A DNA stretch of 64,000 nt from an uncultured Prevotellaceae bacterium (GCA_902786665.1 CADADN010000013.1:1-64000), one strand, 5' to 3'; counted from the stretch's first letter, positions 45,670 through 54,415 are shown. Made by a program: numbers and translations. The notes: generated by a model not told the origin, from the sequence alone.

Positions 45670-48051
45670 ATGAAAACCCTTAGACTATTGCTGACGGCCA
45701 CCCTTCTCATGGCCCTCACCGTCGCTGCCACGGCACAGAAAAGAGAGACGTTCGCCATTGGCGACAAAACCTTCCTGCTCAATGGGAAACCCTTTGTCAT
45801 CAAAGCCGCCGAGGTGCACTATCCCCGCATCCCACAGCCTTATTGGGAGCATCGCATCAAGATGTGCAAGGCCTTGGGTATGAACACACTGTGCCTCTAT
45901 GTGTTTTGGAACATCCACGAGCAGCAAGAAGGCCAATTCGACTTCATCGGCAACAATGACGTCGCCGCTTTCTGCCGTTTGGCCCAGAAAAACGGCATGT
46001 ATGTGATTGTCAGACCCGGCCCATACGTCTGCGCCGAATGGGAGATGGGCGGACTACCTTGGTGGCTGCTCAAGAAGAAAGACATCAAACTGCGTGAGCG
46101 TGACCCTTACTTCATGGAACGCGTGAAAATCTTCGAGCAAGAGGTGGGCAAGCAACTGGCTCCGCTCACCATCGCCAACGGAGGCCCCATCATCATGATA
46201 CAGGTGGAGAATGAATATGGTTCATACGGCGAGGACAAGCCCTATGTGTCGGAAATACGCGACTGCCTGAGAGGCATCTATGGCAACGACGTGGCACTCT
46301 TCCAATGCGACTGGTCGAGCAACTTCACCAAGAACGGCCTCGACGACCTCATCTGGACGATGAACTTCGGCACCGGCGCCAACATCGACGACCAGTTCCG
46401 CCGTCTCGGCGAACTGCGCCCCAACTCCCCGAAGATGTGCTCGGAATTCTGGAGCGGATGGTTTGACAAATGGGGGGCACGGCATGAGACACGCCCTGCC
46501 AAGGACATGGTGGCCGGCATGGACGAGATGCTCTCCAAAGGCATCAGCTTCTCACTCTACATGACCCATGGCGGAACATCCTTCGGCCATTGGGCGGGAG
46601 CCAACAGCCCCGGCTTCGCACCCGACGTCACCTCCTACGACTACGACGCACCCATCAACGAATGGGGTCTCGCCACGCCCAAGTTCTGGGAACTGCGCGA
46701 GATGATGGCGAAATACAACGATGGCAAGAAGATGCCCGCCGTGCCCAAGGCACCCATGGGCATCATCACCGTGCCAAAATTTGAGTTGAAGGAGTTCTCA
46801 TCCATATTCAACGCCACCGGCTATATCGCGAAAGAAGGTGGTCTGAAGACTTTTGAGGAAATGGACATGGGCTGGGGTGCCATGTGCTATATCACCACTC
46901 TGCCGGCCATCAGCGAACCAAGCGTGCTCACCGCCGACTTCCACGACTTCGCACAAGTGTTTGTCAATGGCAAGTACATTGGGAAAATCGACCGTGTGAA
47001 GAATGAGAAGACCCTCACCCTGCCGCCGGTGAAGCAAGGCGACGAACTGGAAATCCTTGTGGAGGCCATGGGGCGCATCAACTTCGGCAGGGCCATCAAG
47101 GATTTCAAGGGCATCACAAGCGAAGTGACCATCACTTCGGAGATTGCCGGCATCGAGACCACTTGGAAACCACTACAATGGACAAAAATCACATTGCCCG
47201 ACACATACGAGAAAGCCACAGAAGCATTCTTGCACAACAACGACTACACCCAACCAGACAATGCCGTGCGCCTTGGAGGGAAGGTGATGTGGAACCGCGA
47301 CGGCCTCGACCTGGTGAGCAAGCGCGGCTACTATCGCGGCTACTTCAACCTCTCGAAGGTGGGCGACACCTTCCTCAACTTCGAGACCTGGGGCAAAGGA
47401 CAGGTTTGGGTGAACGGCCACGCCATGGGGCGCATCTGGAGCATCGGCCCGCAGCAGACGCTCTACATACCTGGCTGCTGGCTGAAGAAGGGGAAGAACG
47501 AAGTCATCGTGCTCGACGTAGCGGGTCCCCGCGAGGCCGTTGTCTGGGGCCAGGCCGAACCCGAACTGAACAAGTTGCAGTTGGAGAAGAGCAACAAGCA
47601 CAACAACATCGGCGACAAGCCCGACCTCAACTCCGCCACACCGGTGTCGACAGGTGCCTTCAAGGCTGGCAACGGATGGCAGACTGTCAAGTTCGACGGG
47701 CAGAAGAAAGGCCGCTACCTTGCCATAGAGTGCCTCTCGGCGCAAGATGGCAAGAGCCAAGTGGCCATAGCCGAACTCTACCTGCAAGGCGCCGACGGCA
47801 AACGGCTCAGTCGCGAACCATGGACGACCAAATACGCCACGTCGGAAGAGGAGAACGGCAATCACACCGGCGACAAGGTCTACGACCTGCAGGAGTCCAC
47901 CTTCTGGCAGACGGAGAAAGGCACCTCCCTACCCCATCTCCTCGTCATCGACCTTGGTGCGGTGCAGACCATCTCCGCCATCGAATATCTCCCCCGCGCT
48001 GAGCAGGGAGCACCCGCAAGCGTGAAAGATTTCAAGATTTATCTTTATTGA
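45670..48051 (+). CDS. Secreted beta-galactosidase, glycoside hydrolase family 35
   Basis: The 793-residue protein has a signal peptide (ending ATAQK) and a GH35 catalytic barrel (about 30-350). The acid/base is Glu182 in QVENEYGSYG and the nucleophile Glu259 in CSEFWSGWFD. The family opening FVIKAAEVHYPRIP and the motif VRPGPYVCAEWEMGGLPWWL are present. Beta domains follow (about 370-630, with KGQVWVNGHAMGRIWSIGPQQTLYIP). A C-terminal discoidin-type domain (about 650-793) may bind sugar. It releases terminal beta-galactose from oligo- or polysaccharides, probably in the periplasm or on the surface. Confidence 0.94.
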   Translation: MKTLRLLLTATLLMALTVAATAQKRETFAIGDKTFLLNGKPFVIKAAEVHYPRIPQPYWEHRIKMCKALGMNTLCLYVFWNIHEQQEGQFDFIGNNDVAAFCRLAQKNGMYVIVRPGPYVCAEWEMGGLPWWLLKKKDIKLRERDPYFMERVKIFEQEVGKQLAPLTIANGGPIIMIQVENEYGSYGEDKPYVSEIRDCLRGIYGNDVALFQCDWSSNFTKNGLDDLIWTMNFGTGANIDDQFRRLGELRPNSPKMCSEFWSGWFDKWGARHETRPAKDMVAGMDEMLSKGISFSLYMTHGGTSFGHWAGANSPGFAPDVTSYDYDAPINEWGLATPKFWELREMMAKYNDGKKMPAVPKAPMGIITVPKFELKEFSSIFNATGYIAKEGGLKTFEEMDMGWGAMCYITTLPAISEPSVLTADFHDFAQVFVNGKYIGKIDRVKNEKTLTLPPVKQGDELEILVEAMGRINFGRAIKDFKGITSEVTITSEIAGIETTWKPLQWTKITLPDTYEKATEAFLHNNDYTQPDNAVRLGGKVMWNRDGLDLVSKRGYYRGYFNLSKVGDTFLNFETWGKGQVWVNGHAMGRIWSIGPQQTLYIPGCWLKKGKNEVIVLDVAGPREAVVWGQAEPELNKLQLEKSNKHNNIGDKPDLNSATPVSTGAFKAGNGWQTVKFDGQKKGRYLAIECLSAQDGKSQVAIAELYLQGADGKRLSREPWTTKYATSEEENGNHTGDKVYDLQESTFWQTEKGTSLPHLLVIDLGAVQTISAIEYLPRAEQGAPASVKDFKIYLY

Positions 48052-48054
48052 GAA

Positions 48055-48148
48055 TAGGAAATTTTAGGAAGTTATAGGAAGTTCTAGGAAAACTAGGACT
48101 ACTAGGAAAACTAGGACTACTAGACACCCTGGAAACCCTGGAAAAAAC
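48055..48148. repeat. CTAGGAAAA / CTAGGACTA tandem repeat
   Basis: About nine 9-bp units (TTAGGAAGT, CTAGGAAAA, CTAGGACTA, CCTGGAAAC) follow the GH35 stop. It belongs to the CTAG repeat family. Confidence 0.8.
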
Positions 48149-48165
48149 CAACAGAGAGCAGCACC

Positions 48166-48798
48166 ATGCCACGGCATTACCTCCAACGACTCATCGACGA
48201 AGGCGAGCATCAGCAGCAAGACTTCAAATACAAAGTCACCGATGCTTGCAAACTCGCCAAGTCGGTGTCGGCATTCGCCAACACCGATGGTGGCCGCCTG
48301 CTTGTCGGCGTGCGCGACGACGGCCACCTCTCCGGCGTCAGGTCCGAGGAGGAGAAATACATGCTTCAGGAAGCCGCCACCCACTACTGCCACCCCGCCG
48401 CCGACATCACCTTTGAGACCTTCGTGGCAGAGGGACGCACCATCGTGGTGGCCACCGTGCCGGAAGCCAAGCACAAACCCATCAAGGCCCTTGGCGACGA
48501 CGGTAGATGGAAGGCCTACATCCGTGTGGCCGACGAGAACATCGTCGCCTCGCCCGTGCACCTGCGCATCTGGCGCGACGAACAAACGGCAAAAGGACTG
48601 TTGGTGAACATCGGCGAGGAGGAACGGCAGGTGATGCGCGCACTCGACGGACCGCCGGGCATCACCCTCCGGCAGGTGGAGCGCACCTCCGGCGTGGGAC
48701 ACCACCGCACCGTGAACATACTGGCAAGACTGGTGAGGTTCGGACTGGCAAAATGCCAGTTCAACGAGCACCACTTCGCATTTTATACCGACATATAA
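48166..48798 (+). CDS. AlbA_2/Schlafen-type ATP-binding domain protein with winged helix
   Basis: The 210-residue protein begins with an AlbA_2 (AAA_4) domain: HQQQDFKYKVTDACKLAKSVSAFANTDGGRLLVGVRDDGHLSGV, the typical E/Q-x-x-D-F-K...AFANT-x-GG block. It runs to about residue 130. The C-terminal part (about 150-205: EERQVMRALDGPPGITLRQVERTSGVGHHRTVNILARLVRFGL) looks like a winged helix. Such proteins are thought to bind nucleic acid and to act as regulators; no target is evident. The DUF4105 gene starts 14 bp downstream. Confidence 0.85.
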   Translation: MPRHYLQRLIDEGEHQQQDFKYKVTDACKLAKSVSAFANTDGGRLLVGVRDDGHLSGVRSEEEKYMLQEAATHYCHPAADITFETFVAEGRTIVVATVPEAKHKPIKALGDDGRWKAYIRVADENIVASPVHLRIWRDEQTAKGLLVNIGEEERQVMRALDGPPGITLRQVERTSGVGHHRTVNILARLVRFGLAKCQFNEHHFAFYTDI

Positions 48799-48812
48799 GA
48801 CTTGACTCTCTT

Positions 48813-50192
48813 ATGATGAAAAGCAAACAGCCTTTGCACCCGGGCGTTCGGGCGGATTTGCAATCCGCCCGAACTGAATATCAGGATTTGCAATCAGATA
48901 ATCGCAAACAGTATCTGCGTTTGGCAGCCATCATCCTGGCACTTGCCTGCCTGGCAACGCCCTTCGTGTCCATGGCTCAAGACAACACGGAAACTCTCTC
49001 CGGAACAACCACGCCCAAGGAGACACCAGTCGACACCGCCAAGGTGGAACTGCTGCCCGACAGCAGCAACCTGGCCATTGTCAGCCTGCTCATCGCCTCA
49101 CCCGGCGAGGAAGGCTTTTACGCCTTGGGGCACAGCGCACTACGATTGAAAAGTCCCGTTCACAACCTCGACTATTGCTATTCCTACAACACCATCGAAG
49201 AGCCGGGACCGCTCTTCAACGTGTTGCTGCTCGCCGGACAGATGAGAGCCGCCTACGAACCGGTGCCCTACGAGACCTATATGGAGCGTTACCGCAACGA
49301 GCAACGGGGAGTGACGGAATACATGCTCAACCTCACCCTGCACGAGAAACAGGAACTGTGGCGGCTGATGGACAACCAGGTGAAGAAAGGTTACACGCTG
49401 CCTTTCGACTTCATGTTCAACAACTGCACCTCCACCATCTTCCGCAGTGTCAGTTCGGTGATGGAAAAAGAGAACTTCGACTATCCGCAGATGGAGCCCC
49501 TCACCCTCAGCACCCGCGACTGCTTCGCTCACATCTACCGACAGACGCCATGGCTCGACTTCATGGGAATGACCTTCCTCACCGCCTATGCCCGTGAGCA
49601 ACAACCCATCGACATCATGATCAATCCCGCGCTGTGGGCTCAACTCCTGCCAAAGACCGACATCGTGGGACTGGACGGCGCTCGTCGTCCGGCACTGTCG
49701 GAAGCACCCCGCACTCTGCTGCAAAACCAACTGCAGGTCAAGCCATCGACATGGACGCCCACGCTGGTCTTCGCCATACTCCTGCTGGTGGCCTTGCTGG
49801 TCACTGCCGCGCAATGGCTCCTGCACTGGAGAAGACTGCCCCGTGCGCTCGACGCCATCCTCTTCATCGCCCACGCCCTTGTCTCGGCCTATCTGCTCTA
49901 CGCCTCGTGCACATCGATGTTCGGCACCTTTTGGAACTGGATGCTCCTTGTGTTCAACCTCGTCCCGCTGCTGTTGTGGCTTGTCGGCAGGAAAAAGCCT
50001 TGGCACCGTCGCGTATGGCTTCCCTATGCCGCCGTCATCCTCGTCACGATGTTCCTCCTGCCCATCTTGACAGGCAATCCGGAAATCCCCCACCAACTCA
50101 TCTTCGCCACCCTGCTCACCCGGTGTGTCAGCAAGCATTTCGAACCGAGGTTGATGCCAGCACAACAGCCTAAAGCCACCAAGAAGCCATGA
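48813..50192 (+). CDS. DUF4105 / Lnb-type periplasmic domain protein with membrane anchor
   Basis: The 459-residue protein has, after an unusual N-terminus, a signal-anchor helix (about 33-53), the DUF4105 domain (about 90-290, with GEEGFYALGHSALRL and the typical FMFNNCTSTIFR) and four C-terminal membrane helices (about 305-445). Residues 9-28 (PGVRADLQSARTEYQDLQSD) are translated from an intergenic-type repeat (48838-48905), so the real signal sequence seems displaced from its start codon. No Met lies between the repeat and the hydrophobic helix. It overlaps the next gene by 4 bp. Function is not established for the family. Confidence 0.82.
   Translation: MMKSKQPLHPGVRADLQSARTEYQDLQSDNRKQYLRLAAIILALACLATPFVSMAQDNTETLSGTTTPKETPVDTAKVELLPDSSNLAIVSLLIASPGEEGFYALGHSALRLKSPVHNLDYCYSYNTIEEPGPLFNVLLLAGQMRAAYEPVPYETYMERYRNEQRGVTEYMLNLTLHEKQELWRLMDNQVKKGYTLPFDFMFNNCTSTIFRSVSSVMEKENFDYPQMEPLTLSTRDCFAHIYRQTPWLDFMGMTFLTAYAREQQPIDIMINPALWAQLLPKTDIVGLDGARRPALSEAPRTLLQNQLQVKPSTWTPTLVFAILLLVALLVTAAQWLLHWRRLPRALDAILFIAHALVSAYLLYASCTSMFGTFWNWMLLVFNLVPLLLWLVGRKKPWHRRVWLPYAAVILVTMFLLPILTGNPEIPHQLIFATLLTRCVSKHFEPRLMPAQQPKATKKP
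48838..48905. repeat. RADLQSA-type hairpin repeat inside the DUF4105 coding sequence
   Basis: TTCGGGCGGATTTGCAATCC and its near inverse form a strong hairpin (arms TTCGGGCGGATT at 48849-48860 and AATCCGCCCGAA at 48865-48876). A second copy of GATTTGCAATC follows at 48892-48902. Translated, such elements give RADLQSA and related strings, which I recall as common false N-terminal extensions in Bacteroidales annotation. Here it lies in frame between a start codon and the signal helix. Confidence 0.75.
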
Positions 50193-51955
50193 ACCATGCA
50201 GTGAGACTGCCTTCCATGGAACGCCCCTGGCTGAAATACCACCAGCAAGCCGACATCGACGCTCCCATTCCCGACAGCACGGTATACGAATTCCTGGTGG
50301 AAAACAACCACGACCACCCTTCCGACACCGCCATCCTCTATCTCGACACCGCCATCACCTACGGCGAACTTTTCGAGCGCATCGACCAATGCGCGAAGGC
50401 ATTGCTGGCACTTGGTGTCGGGCGCGACGACATCGTGACGGTGGCCCTTCCCTGCATCCCCGAGGCCGTCGTGGCCTTCTATGCCATCAACCGCATCGGC
50501 GCCATCGCCAACATGACACACCCCCTCGCCAACGCGGAAGACACTTGCCGATACCTCAACGAAACCCACAGCCGCGTTTTGCTGATGTTTGCAGGAAACC
50601 TTGCCGTGACAAGCCAGGTGCTCGAAAACACCAAGGTGGAGGCTATCGTGGCGACAGGGGCGCCCCCAAAGTCCGACGAGTCCTTAAAAACCCTAAAGAC
50701 CTTAAAGACCTTAAAGACCTTAAAGACTCTAAAGTCTTGGGAGGACTTCATCCTGCAAGGCGGCGCCACCCACCTGCCGGCTCCTGCCAGGGCCACCAAC
50801 GACTTCGCGCTCATCTCCCACACCAGCGGCACCACGGGGACGCAGAAAGGGGTGGTCTGCACCAACCTCAACCTGCAGGCAGAGATTTTCCAAGGGCTGG
50901 CGGGCATCGACTATCAGCGCCAGGAATGCCTTCTGGCCACCCTGCCGCCTTTCATCAACTACAGCCTGGTGAGCACCATCCTCAGACATCTTTCCCATGG
51001 GCTCAAAGTGGCGCTCATCCCACACTACCAACCAGAAAAATTCGTGGAGTATGTCCAACGATACCACGTCGACCACATCCTCACCATCCCGACCTACTGG
51101 AATGCCATCCTGCACATCCCCCACATCGAACAAACCGACCTCTCACAACTCAAGTTTCTCGCTTCGGGGGGCGAACACATGGATATCAAGACGGAAAAGA
51201 AAATCAACAGCCTGCTGAAACGCTGCGGGGCGAAAGGAGGACTCATCAAAGGCACCGGAATGACGGAGATGACCTGTGCCACCACCTATTCGCTCCCATG
51301 GCGCAACCCGCCCGGCAGCGTGGGCAGTCCGCTGGTGAAGACCAACTGCAAAATCGTGGACACCAACACAGGCGAGGAACTCACCTACGGCCAAGAGGGA
51401 GAGGTGTGCTTCTCCGGCCCCACCCTCATGGCGGGCTACTACAACAACCCTGAGGCCACGCGACAGGTCATTCACACCGATGCGGACGGCACGCGATGGC
51501 TGCACACTGGCGACCTGGGATTCCTCGACGAGGACGGCATCCTCTTCATCACCGGGAGGATGAAACGACTCATCCTCACACGCGACGACAATGGCTTGGT
51601 AACCAAAATCTCCCCGTATCGCATCGAACAAGTCATCATGGCATTGCCCGAAGTGGAGGATTGTTGCGTGGTGGGGGTAGCCGAAGAGCAGCACATTGCA
51701 CACCTGCAAGCGTTTGTGCAACCCGTAGGGGGCGACGCTTCCCAGCGTTGCCAAGCCACCCGCGATTTCATCATCAAGAATGACGACATCAAACAGCAAT
51801 CGTTAAAAGAAAGCATCCTGCAAGTCTGCCGGCAACACCTACCCGCCTACATGATGCCCCAGGAGGTGGTGCTCCTTGCGCAACTCCCAAAAACGGGAAG
51901 GGGAAAGACCGACTACAGGGCTTTGGAACAGATGGCAAAGCAGGTCAACGGCTGA
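50189..51955 (+). CDS. Adenylate-forming ligase (AMP-dependent synthetase) with in-frame repeat inserts
   Basis: The 588-residue protein is an ANL-superfamily enzyme: ISHTSGTTGTQKGVVCT (P-loop, near 213-229), GTGMTEMTCATTYSLPW (near 353), WLHTGDLGFLDEDGILFITGRMKRLIL (hinge, near 436-462) and a C-terminal Lys in KTGRGKTDYRAL. Two segments do not belong to the family fold: residues about 163-181, a run of Leu-Lys-Thr, and about 512-523, PVGGDASQRCQA. Both are translations of repeats found in intergenic DNA of this window. They fall in surface regions, so activity may survive. The start overlaps the DUF4105 stop. The acid activated is unknown. Confidence 0.88.
   Translation: MNHAVRLPSMERPWLKYHQQADIDAPIPDSTVYEFLVENNHDHPSDTAILYLDTAITYGELFERIDQCAKALLALGVGRDDIVTVALPCIPEAVVAFYAINRIGAIANMTHPLANAEDTCRYLNETHSRVLLMFAGNLAVTSQVLENTKVEAIVATGAPPKSDESLKTLKTLKTLKTLKTLKSWEDFILQGGATHLPAPARATNDFALISHTSGTTGTQKGVVCTNLNLQAEIFQGLAGIDYQRQECLLATLPPFINYSLVSTILRHLSHGLKVALIPHYQPEKFVEYVQRYHVDHILTIPTYWNAILHIPHIEQTDLSQLKFLASGGEHMDIKTEKKINSLLKRCGAKGGLIKGTGMTEMTCATTYSLPWRNPPGSVGSPLVKTNCKIVDTNTGEELTYGQEGEVCFSGPTLMAGYYNNPEATRQVIHTDADGTRWLHTGDLGFLDEDGILFITGRMKRLILTRDDNGLVTKISPYRIEQVIMALPEVEDCCVVGVAEEQHIAHLQAFVQPVGGDASQRCQATRDFIIKNDDIKQQSLKESILQVCRQHLPAYMMPQEVVLLAQLPKTGRGKTDYRALEQMAKQVNG
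50676..50736. repeat. CCTTAAAGA repeat in frame within the ligase gene
   Basis: About six 9-bp units (CCTTAAAGA with variants) encode Leu-Lys-Thr repeats. The same unit forms the non-coding array at 16962-17005. A 9-bp period keeps the frame whatever the copy number. Confidence 0.85.
51722..51753. repeat. GGCGACGCT hairpin repeat in frame within the ligase gene
   Basis: GGCGACGCT at 51731-51739 and AGCGTTGCC at 51744-51752 repeat the intergenic hairpin of 2645-2666 with one base changed. It is preceded by CCCGTAGGG. It encodes GGDASQRCQ. Confidence 0.8.
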
Positions 51956-52030
51956 GTCGTAGGGGCGGGTCTTGTGCCCGCCCGAAAACAAATTGTCGCT
52001 ACTATCGATGCGGGCGGGAACGCCCGCGCA
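51956..52030. repeat. Two GC-rich hairpins after the ligase gene
   Basis: The first, GGGCGGG/CCCGCCC (51963-51983), is part of a 29-bp sequence repeated exactly at 58231-58259. The second, GCGGGCG/CGCCCGC (about 52010-52027), follows. Either can act as terminator. The 29-bp unit begins one base after the ligase stop. Confidence 0.85.
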
Positions 52031-52125
52031 TGTTCATTTTTTTCATTGATTGTTTACCTTTTTGACTTTTCGGTAATAAATGGTTAGAGAGCAAGAAATG
52101 TATGTTGGATTAAAAAAAGTATTTT

Positions 52126-52566
52126 ATGAAAAATTATTTGTTCATTTTAGCCATTGTTGTTTGCAGTTGCATAGCTTACTGGAGCGGTCAATCCACAGGA
52201 AACGTGAAGTATGGTGACAATAGTGCAAAAAGCGAAATCGCCAAACAAGCAGACGGACTTCTGGCCTATGAACACTACTATGAGTGTGCCGAGGAACTTT
52301 TGAAGGATGTCAAAATCGATACCATGAGCGAGAAAGGAAAAGAATTCGCATTAGCAAAAAAGGAAATTGGTGACTATTTCAATAATGTTGTCATGGAATG
52401 GCCTGAGGTTTGTGACCAAAGAGACAAACTATCTGACGCCATTCGCGCATTTGCCGACAATCACCCGGAATTTTTAGGCAACAAGGATCACGACATCTTT
52501 GCTTATGTGGCAAGGACTGGCTTGAACCCGGACTACTTGTCCCATTGGGTTTATGCCTACCAATAA
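52126..52566 (+). CDS. Small exported or membrane-anchored protein of unknown function
   Basis: The 146-residue protein starts MKNYLFILAIVVCSCIAYWSG, a signal peptide or lipoprotein-like start with Cys at 13 and 15. The remainder is soluble, helical and acidic (EHYYECAEELLKDVKIDTMSEKGKEFALAKKEIGDYFNNVV). I do not recognise the family. Base composition is lower in G+C than the upstream operon, which fits the change to an accessory stretch. It ends before a long terminator hairpin. Confidence 0.7.
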   Translation: MKNYLFILAIVVCSCIAYWSGQSTGNVKYGDNSAKSEIAKQADGLLAYEHYYECAEELLKDVKIDTMSEKGKEFALAKKEIGDYFNNVVMEWPEVCDQRDKLSDAIRAFADNHPEFLGNKDHDIFAYVARTGLNPDYLSHWVYAYQ

Positions 52567-52583
52567 AACGGCATCATACTGAT

Positions 52584-52627
52584 GATGGCTTGGGAAACAA
52601 CCTTTTGGTTTCCCAAGCCATCAATCT
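52584..52627. terminator. Terminator hairpin after the small exported protein
   Basis: A perfect 15-bp stem (52584-52598 with 52608-52622) is followed by AATCTTTT. It lies 17 bp after the stop. Confidence 0.8.
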
Positions 52628-52700
52628 TTTGGTGGACAAGCCATGACCAAAGAGCATTGGTGTTGACATCCACCGAATGGAGCAAGCTTACCATCCACGC

Positions 52701-53168
52701 CTACAAGAGCAGTGAGATGATGACAGGCGGGATTGGCCCGTCGGCGGTATAGGTGATGTTGCCCACATAGGTGGAGTTGCCCTGATAAAGATGCTTGCCA
52801 TCCCACGTGCAGAGGATTTCGCCGACGTAGGTGGTGTTGCCTCGAAACATGTTTTTGCCGTTCCACGTGTAGAGGATGTTGCCCACGTAGGTGGAGTTGC
52901 CTTGGTAGATGCACTTGCCGTCCCACGTGTAGAGGATGTTGCCCACGTAGGTGGAGTTGCCTTGATAGAGGTGCTTGCCGTCCCACGTGTAGAGGATGTT
53001 GCCCACGTAGGTGGAGTTGCCTTGATAGAGGTGCTTGCCATCCCATGCATAGACCACATTCCCGACATAGGTGCTGTTGCCACGGTAAATCTTGATGGCG
53101 TTTGCAGCGCTGATTGTTGCGACCATTGCCAGCATCGCAAGAATAATGGAAAGTTTTTTCATCATCAT
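52701..53168 (-). CDS. Secreted protein of six 20-residue tandem repeats
   Basis: The 155-residue protein has a signal peptide (KKLSIILAMLAMVATISAANA) followed by six repeats of the pattern GNSTYVGN-(I/V)-x-YTWDGKH-LYQ, then a short hydrophobic tail. At DNA level the repeats are 60 bp long and the central four are nearly identical, so they expanded recently. The motif alternates polar beta strands and Gly/Asn turns, like a beta-solenoid or a small antigen-type repeat. I do not recognise the family. Three consecutive ATG codons (53168, 53165, 53162) could start it. A -7 box lies at 53278-53271. Confidence 0.78.
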   Translation of the reverse strand: MMMKKLSIILAMLAMVATISAANAIKIYRGNSTYVGNVVYAWDGKHLYQGNSTYVGNILYTWDGKHLYQGNSTYVGNILYTWDGKCIYQGNSTYVGNILYTWNGKNMFRGNTTYVGEILCTWDGKHLYQGNSTYVGNITYTADGPIPPVIISLLL

Positions 53169-53270
53169 GATTCAAATTTTTGAGTTGTTGTTGTTCCGCT
53201 TTGCATCGGTGTGCAGTTGTCTCACCCACGCCTTCCGCAAGTGAGGCATCTACTTGTCCAAAGGACATTG

Positions 53271-53278
53271 CAAAGATA
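53271..53278 (-). promoter_or_regulatory. -7 box (TATCTTTG) for the tandem-repeat protein
   Basis: TATCTTTG on the minus strand, about 103 bp before the start codon. No clear -33 element. Confidence 0.5.
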
Positions 53279-53342
53279 ATGAAAAAAATGGATGATTATT
53301 CATTTTTCCTCTTTTTATCCTATCCTATGTGAAAAAAATGAT

Positions 53343-53350
53343 TATCTTTG
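53343..53350 (+). promoter_or_regulatory. -7 box (TATCTTTG) for the double zinc-ribbon gene
   Basis: TATCTTTG on the plus strand, 117 bp before the ATG at 53468. It is divergent from the box at 53271-53278, 65 bp away. Confidence 0.5.
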
Positions 53351-53467
53351 CAAAACGATGGCCGACGAACCTTCTTGGGGTGCCCCCCGGCTGCCAGAAC
53401 ATACGCAGCAATTGCCATCAAGCCAGAATGATTGAAAAACAAATGAACCATTTAATCATAAGATATT

Positions 53468-54415
53468 ATGAATAAACTCATTAAAATCAAATGCCCTAGT
53501 TGTGGATCTACGTTAGCGGCAAAGAACATACCTGGTCTCGAAAAGAAAGTTGTCACTTGTCCGGTGTGCAAGCAGAAAAATCCTTTCAATAACTTTATCC
53601 CCAACTCCTTTCCTCAAAAAGAGGAAAAGGAGGAAGAAAGGGAAATCATGGAAAAGATAAAAATCAAATGCCCTGCTTGTAACACGGTGTTGGAAGAAAG
53701 GATGAGACCTGGCTTATCAGTGGCAACCATCACTTGTCCGGTGTGTAGAAACAAAGCTCCCTTCCATAAATATAATGATATTGAAACCAGAGGCATCACC
53801 ATCTCTCCTGAGACGGGAATGGTGGAAATCACATTCATACCTCAATATGATGAAAGTGACACATTTCCTTACACAGGCACATATAGGTCTTTTATCACAC
53901 CGAAAAGCATCATTCCTAACATCATACCAAAAGCATCTGTATTACCAATGGTAGATTATCCAAGATTCTTGGAAAAACTGGCTCACTTGCTTAATCTATA
54001 TGTAAGGAAAGTTCCTCACTATTATGATGTTGACACTGCGTATATACACCCGGCTTCTTTGGAAATAGCATTGTATGACAAGGATTTAAACGTTTATGAA
54101 ATACTATATAAAGCAGATTACTACAAGGGAAACATTCGCTGCGATGTCGATGGCATTGAGGATTATAAATTCTCCGAGTTTCTTGAAAAGGAGATAAGAC
54201 GGCTCATACCTCAGATTGACAAATTTATCATAGGTCCCGACTTCGTCTCACCAGACGACAGTTTCGACACGTATTCTTTTTTCGACATAAAACCTCTTGA
54301 AGTAAAAAAGATGATAGACCAATATGTTGAAGAGCAAGAATCTCTTTCCCGTGAGCCTACAATATACGGCCCGCCACCTATCGACAACAACAATGGCTAT
54401 GGCGAATGGACATAG
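53468..54415 (+). CDS. Protein with two zinc ribbons and a C-terminal YGPPP motif
   Basis: The 315-residue protein starts with two similar modules: IKIKCPSCGS...VTCPVCKQKNPF (about 6-42) and IKIKCPACNT...ITCPVCRNKAPF (about 65-100). Each is a four-Cys ribbon. They are joined by a charged linker and the second begins at an internal Met (53649), as if the module including its start had been duplicated. Residues 105-300 form a soluble domain I do not recognise (IDKFIIGPDFVSPDDSFDTYSFFDIKPLEV). The C-terminus reads EPTIYGPPPIDNNNGYGEWT. The same YGPPP motif occurs three times in the small membrane protein at 54798. Base composition is AT-richer than the arginine region. Confidence 0.75.
   Translation: MNKLIKIKCPSCGSTLAAKNIPGLEKKVVTCPVCKQKNPFNNFIPNSFPQKEEKEEEREIMEKIKIKCPACNTVLEERMRPGLSVATITCPVCRNKAPFHKYNDIETRGITISPETGMVEITFIPQYDESDTFPYTGTYRSFITPKSIIPNIIPKASVLPMVDYPRFLEKLAHLLNLYVRKVPHYYDVDTAYIHPASLEIALYDKDLNVYEILYKADYYKGNIRCDVDGIEDYKFSEFLEKEIRRLIPQIDKFIIGPDFVSPDDSFDTYSFFDIKPLEVKKMIDQYVEEQESLSREPTIYGPPPIDNNNGYGEWT

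Noticed and set aside
48507-48812. Upstream extension of the DUF4105 frame
   Set aside because: Overlaps the end of the AlbA-domain gene in another frame and has no coding character.
52740-53100. Regular 60-bp repeats considered as a CRISPR array
   Set aside because: Repeats are contiguous without spacers, multiples of three, and encode a 20-residue protein repeat behind a signal peptide.
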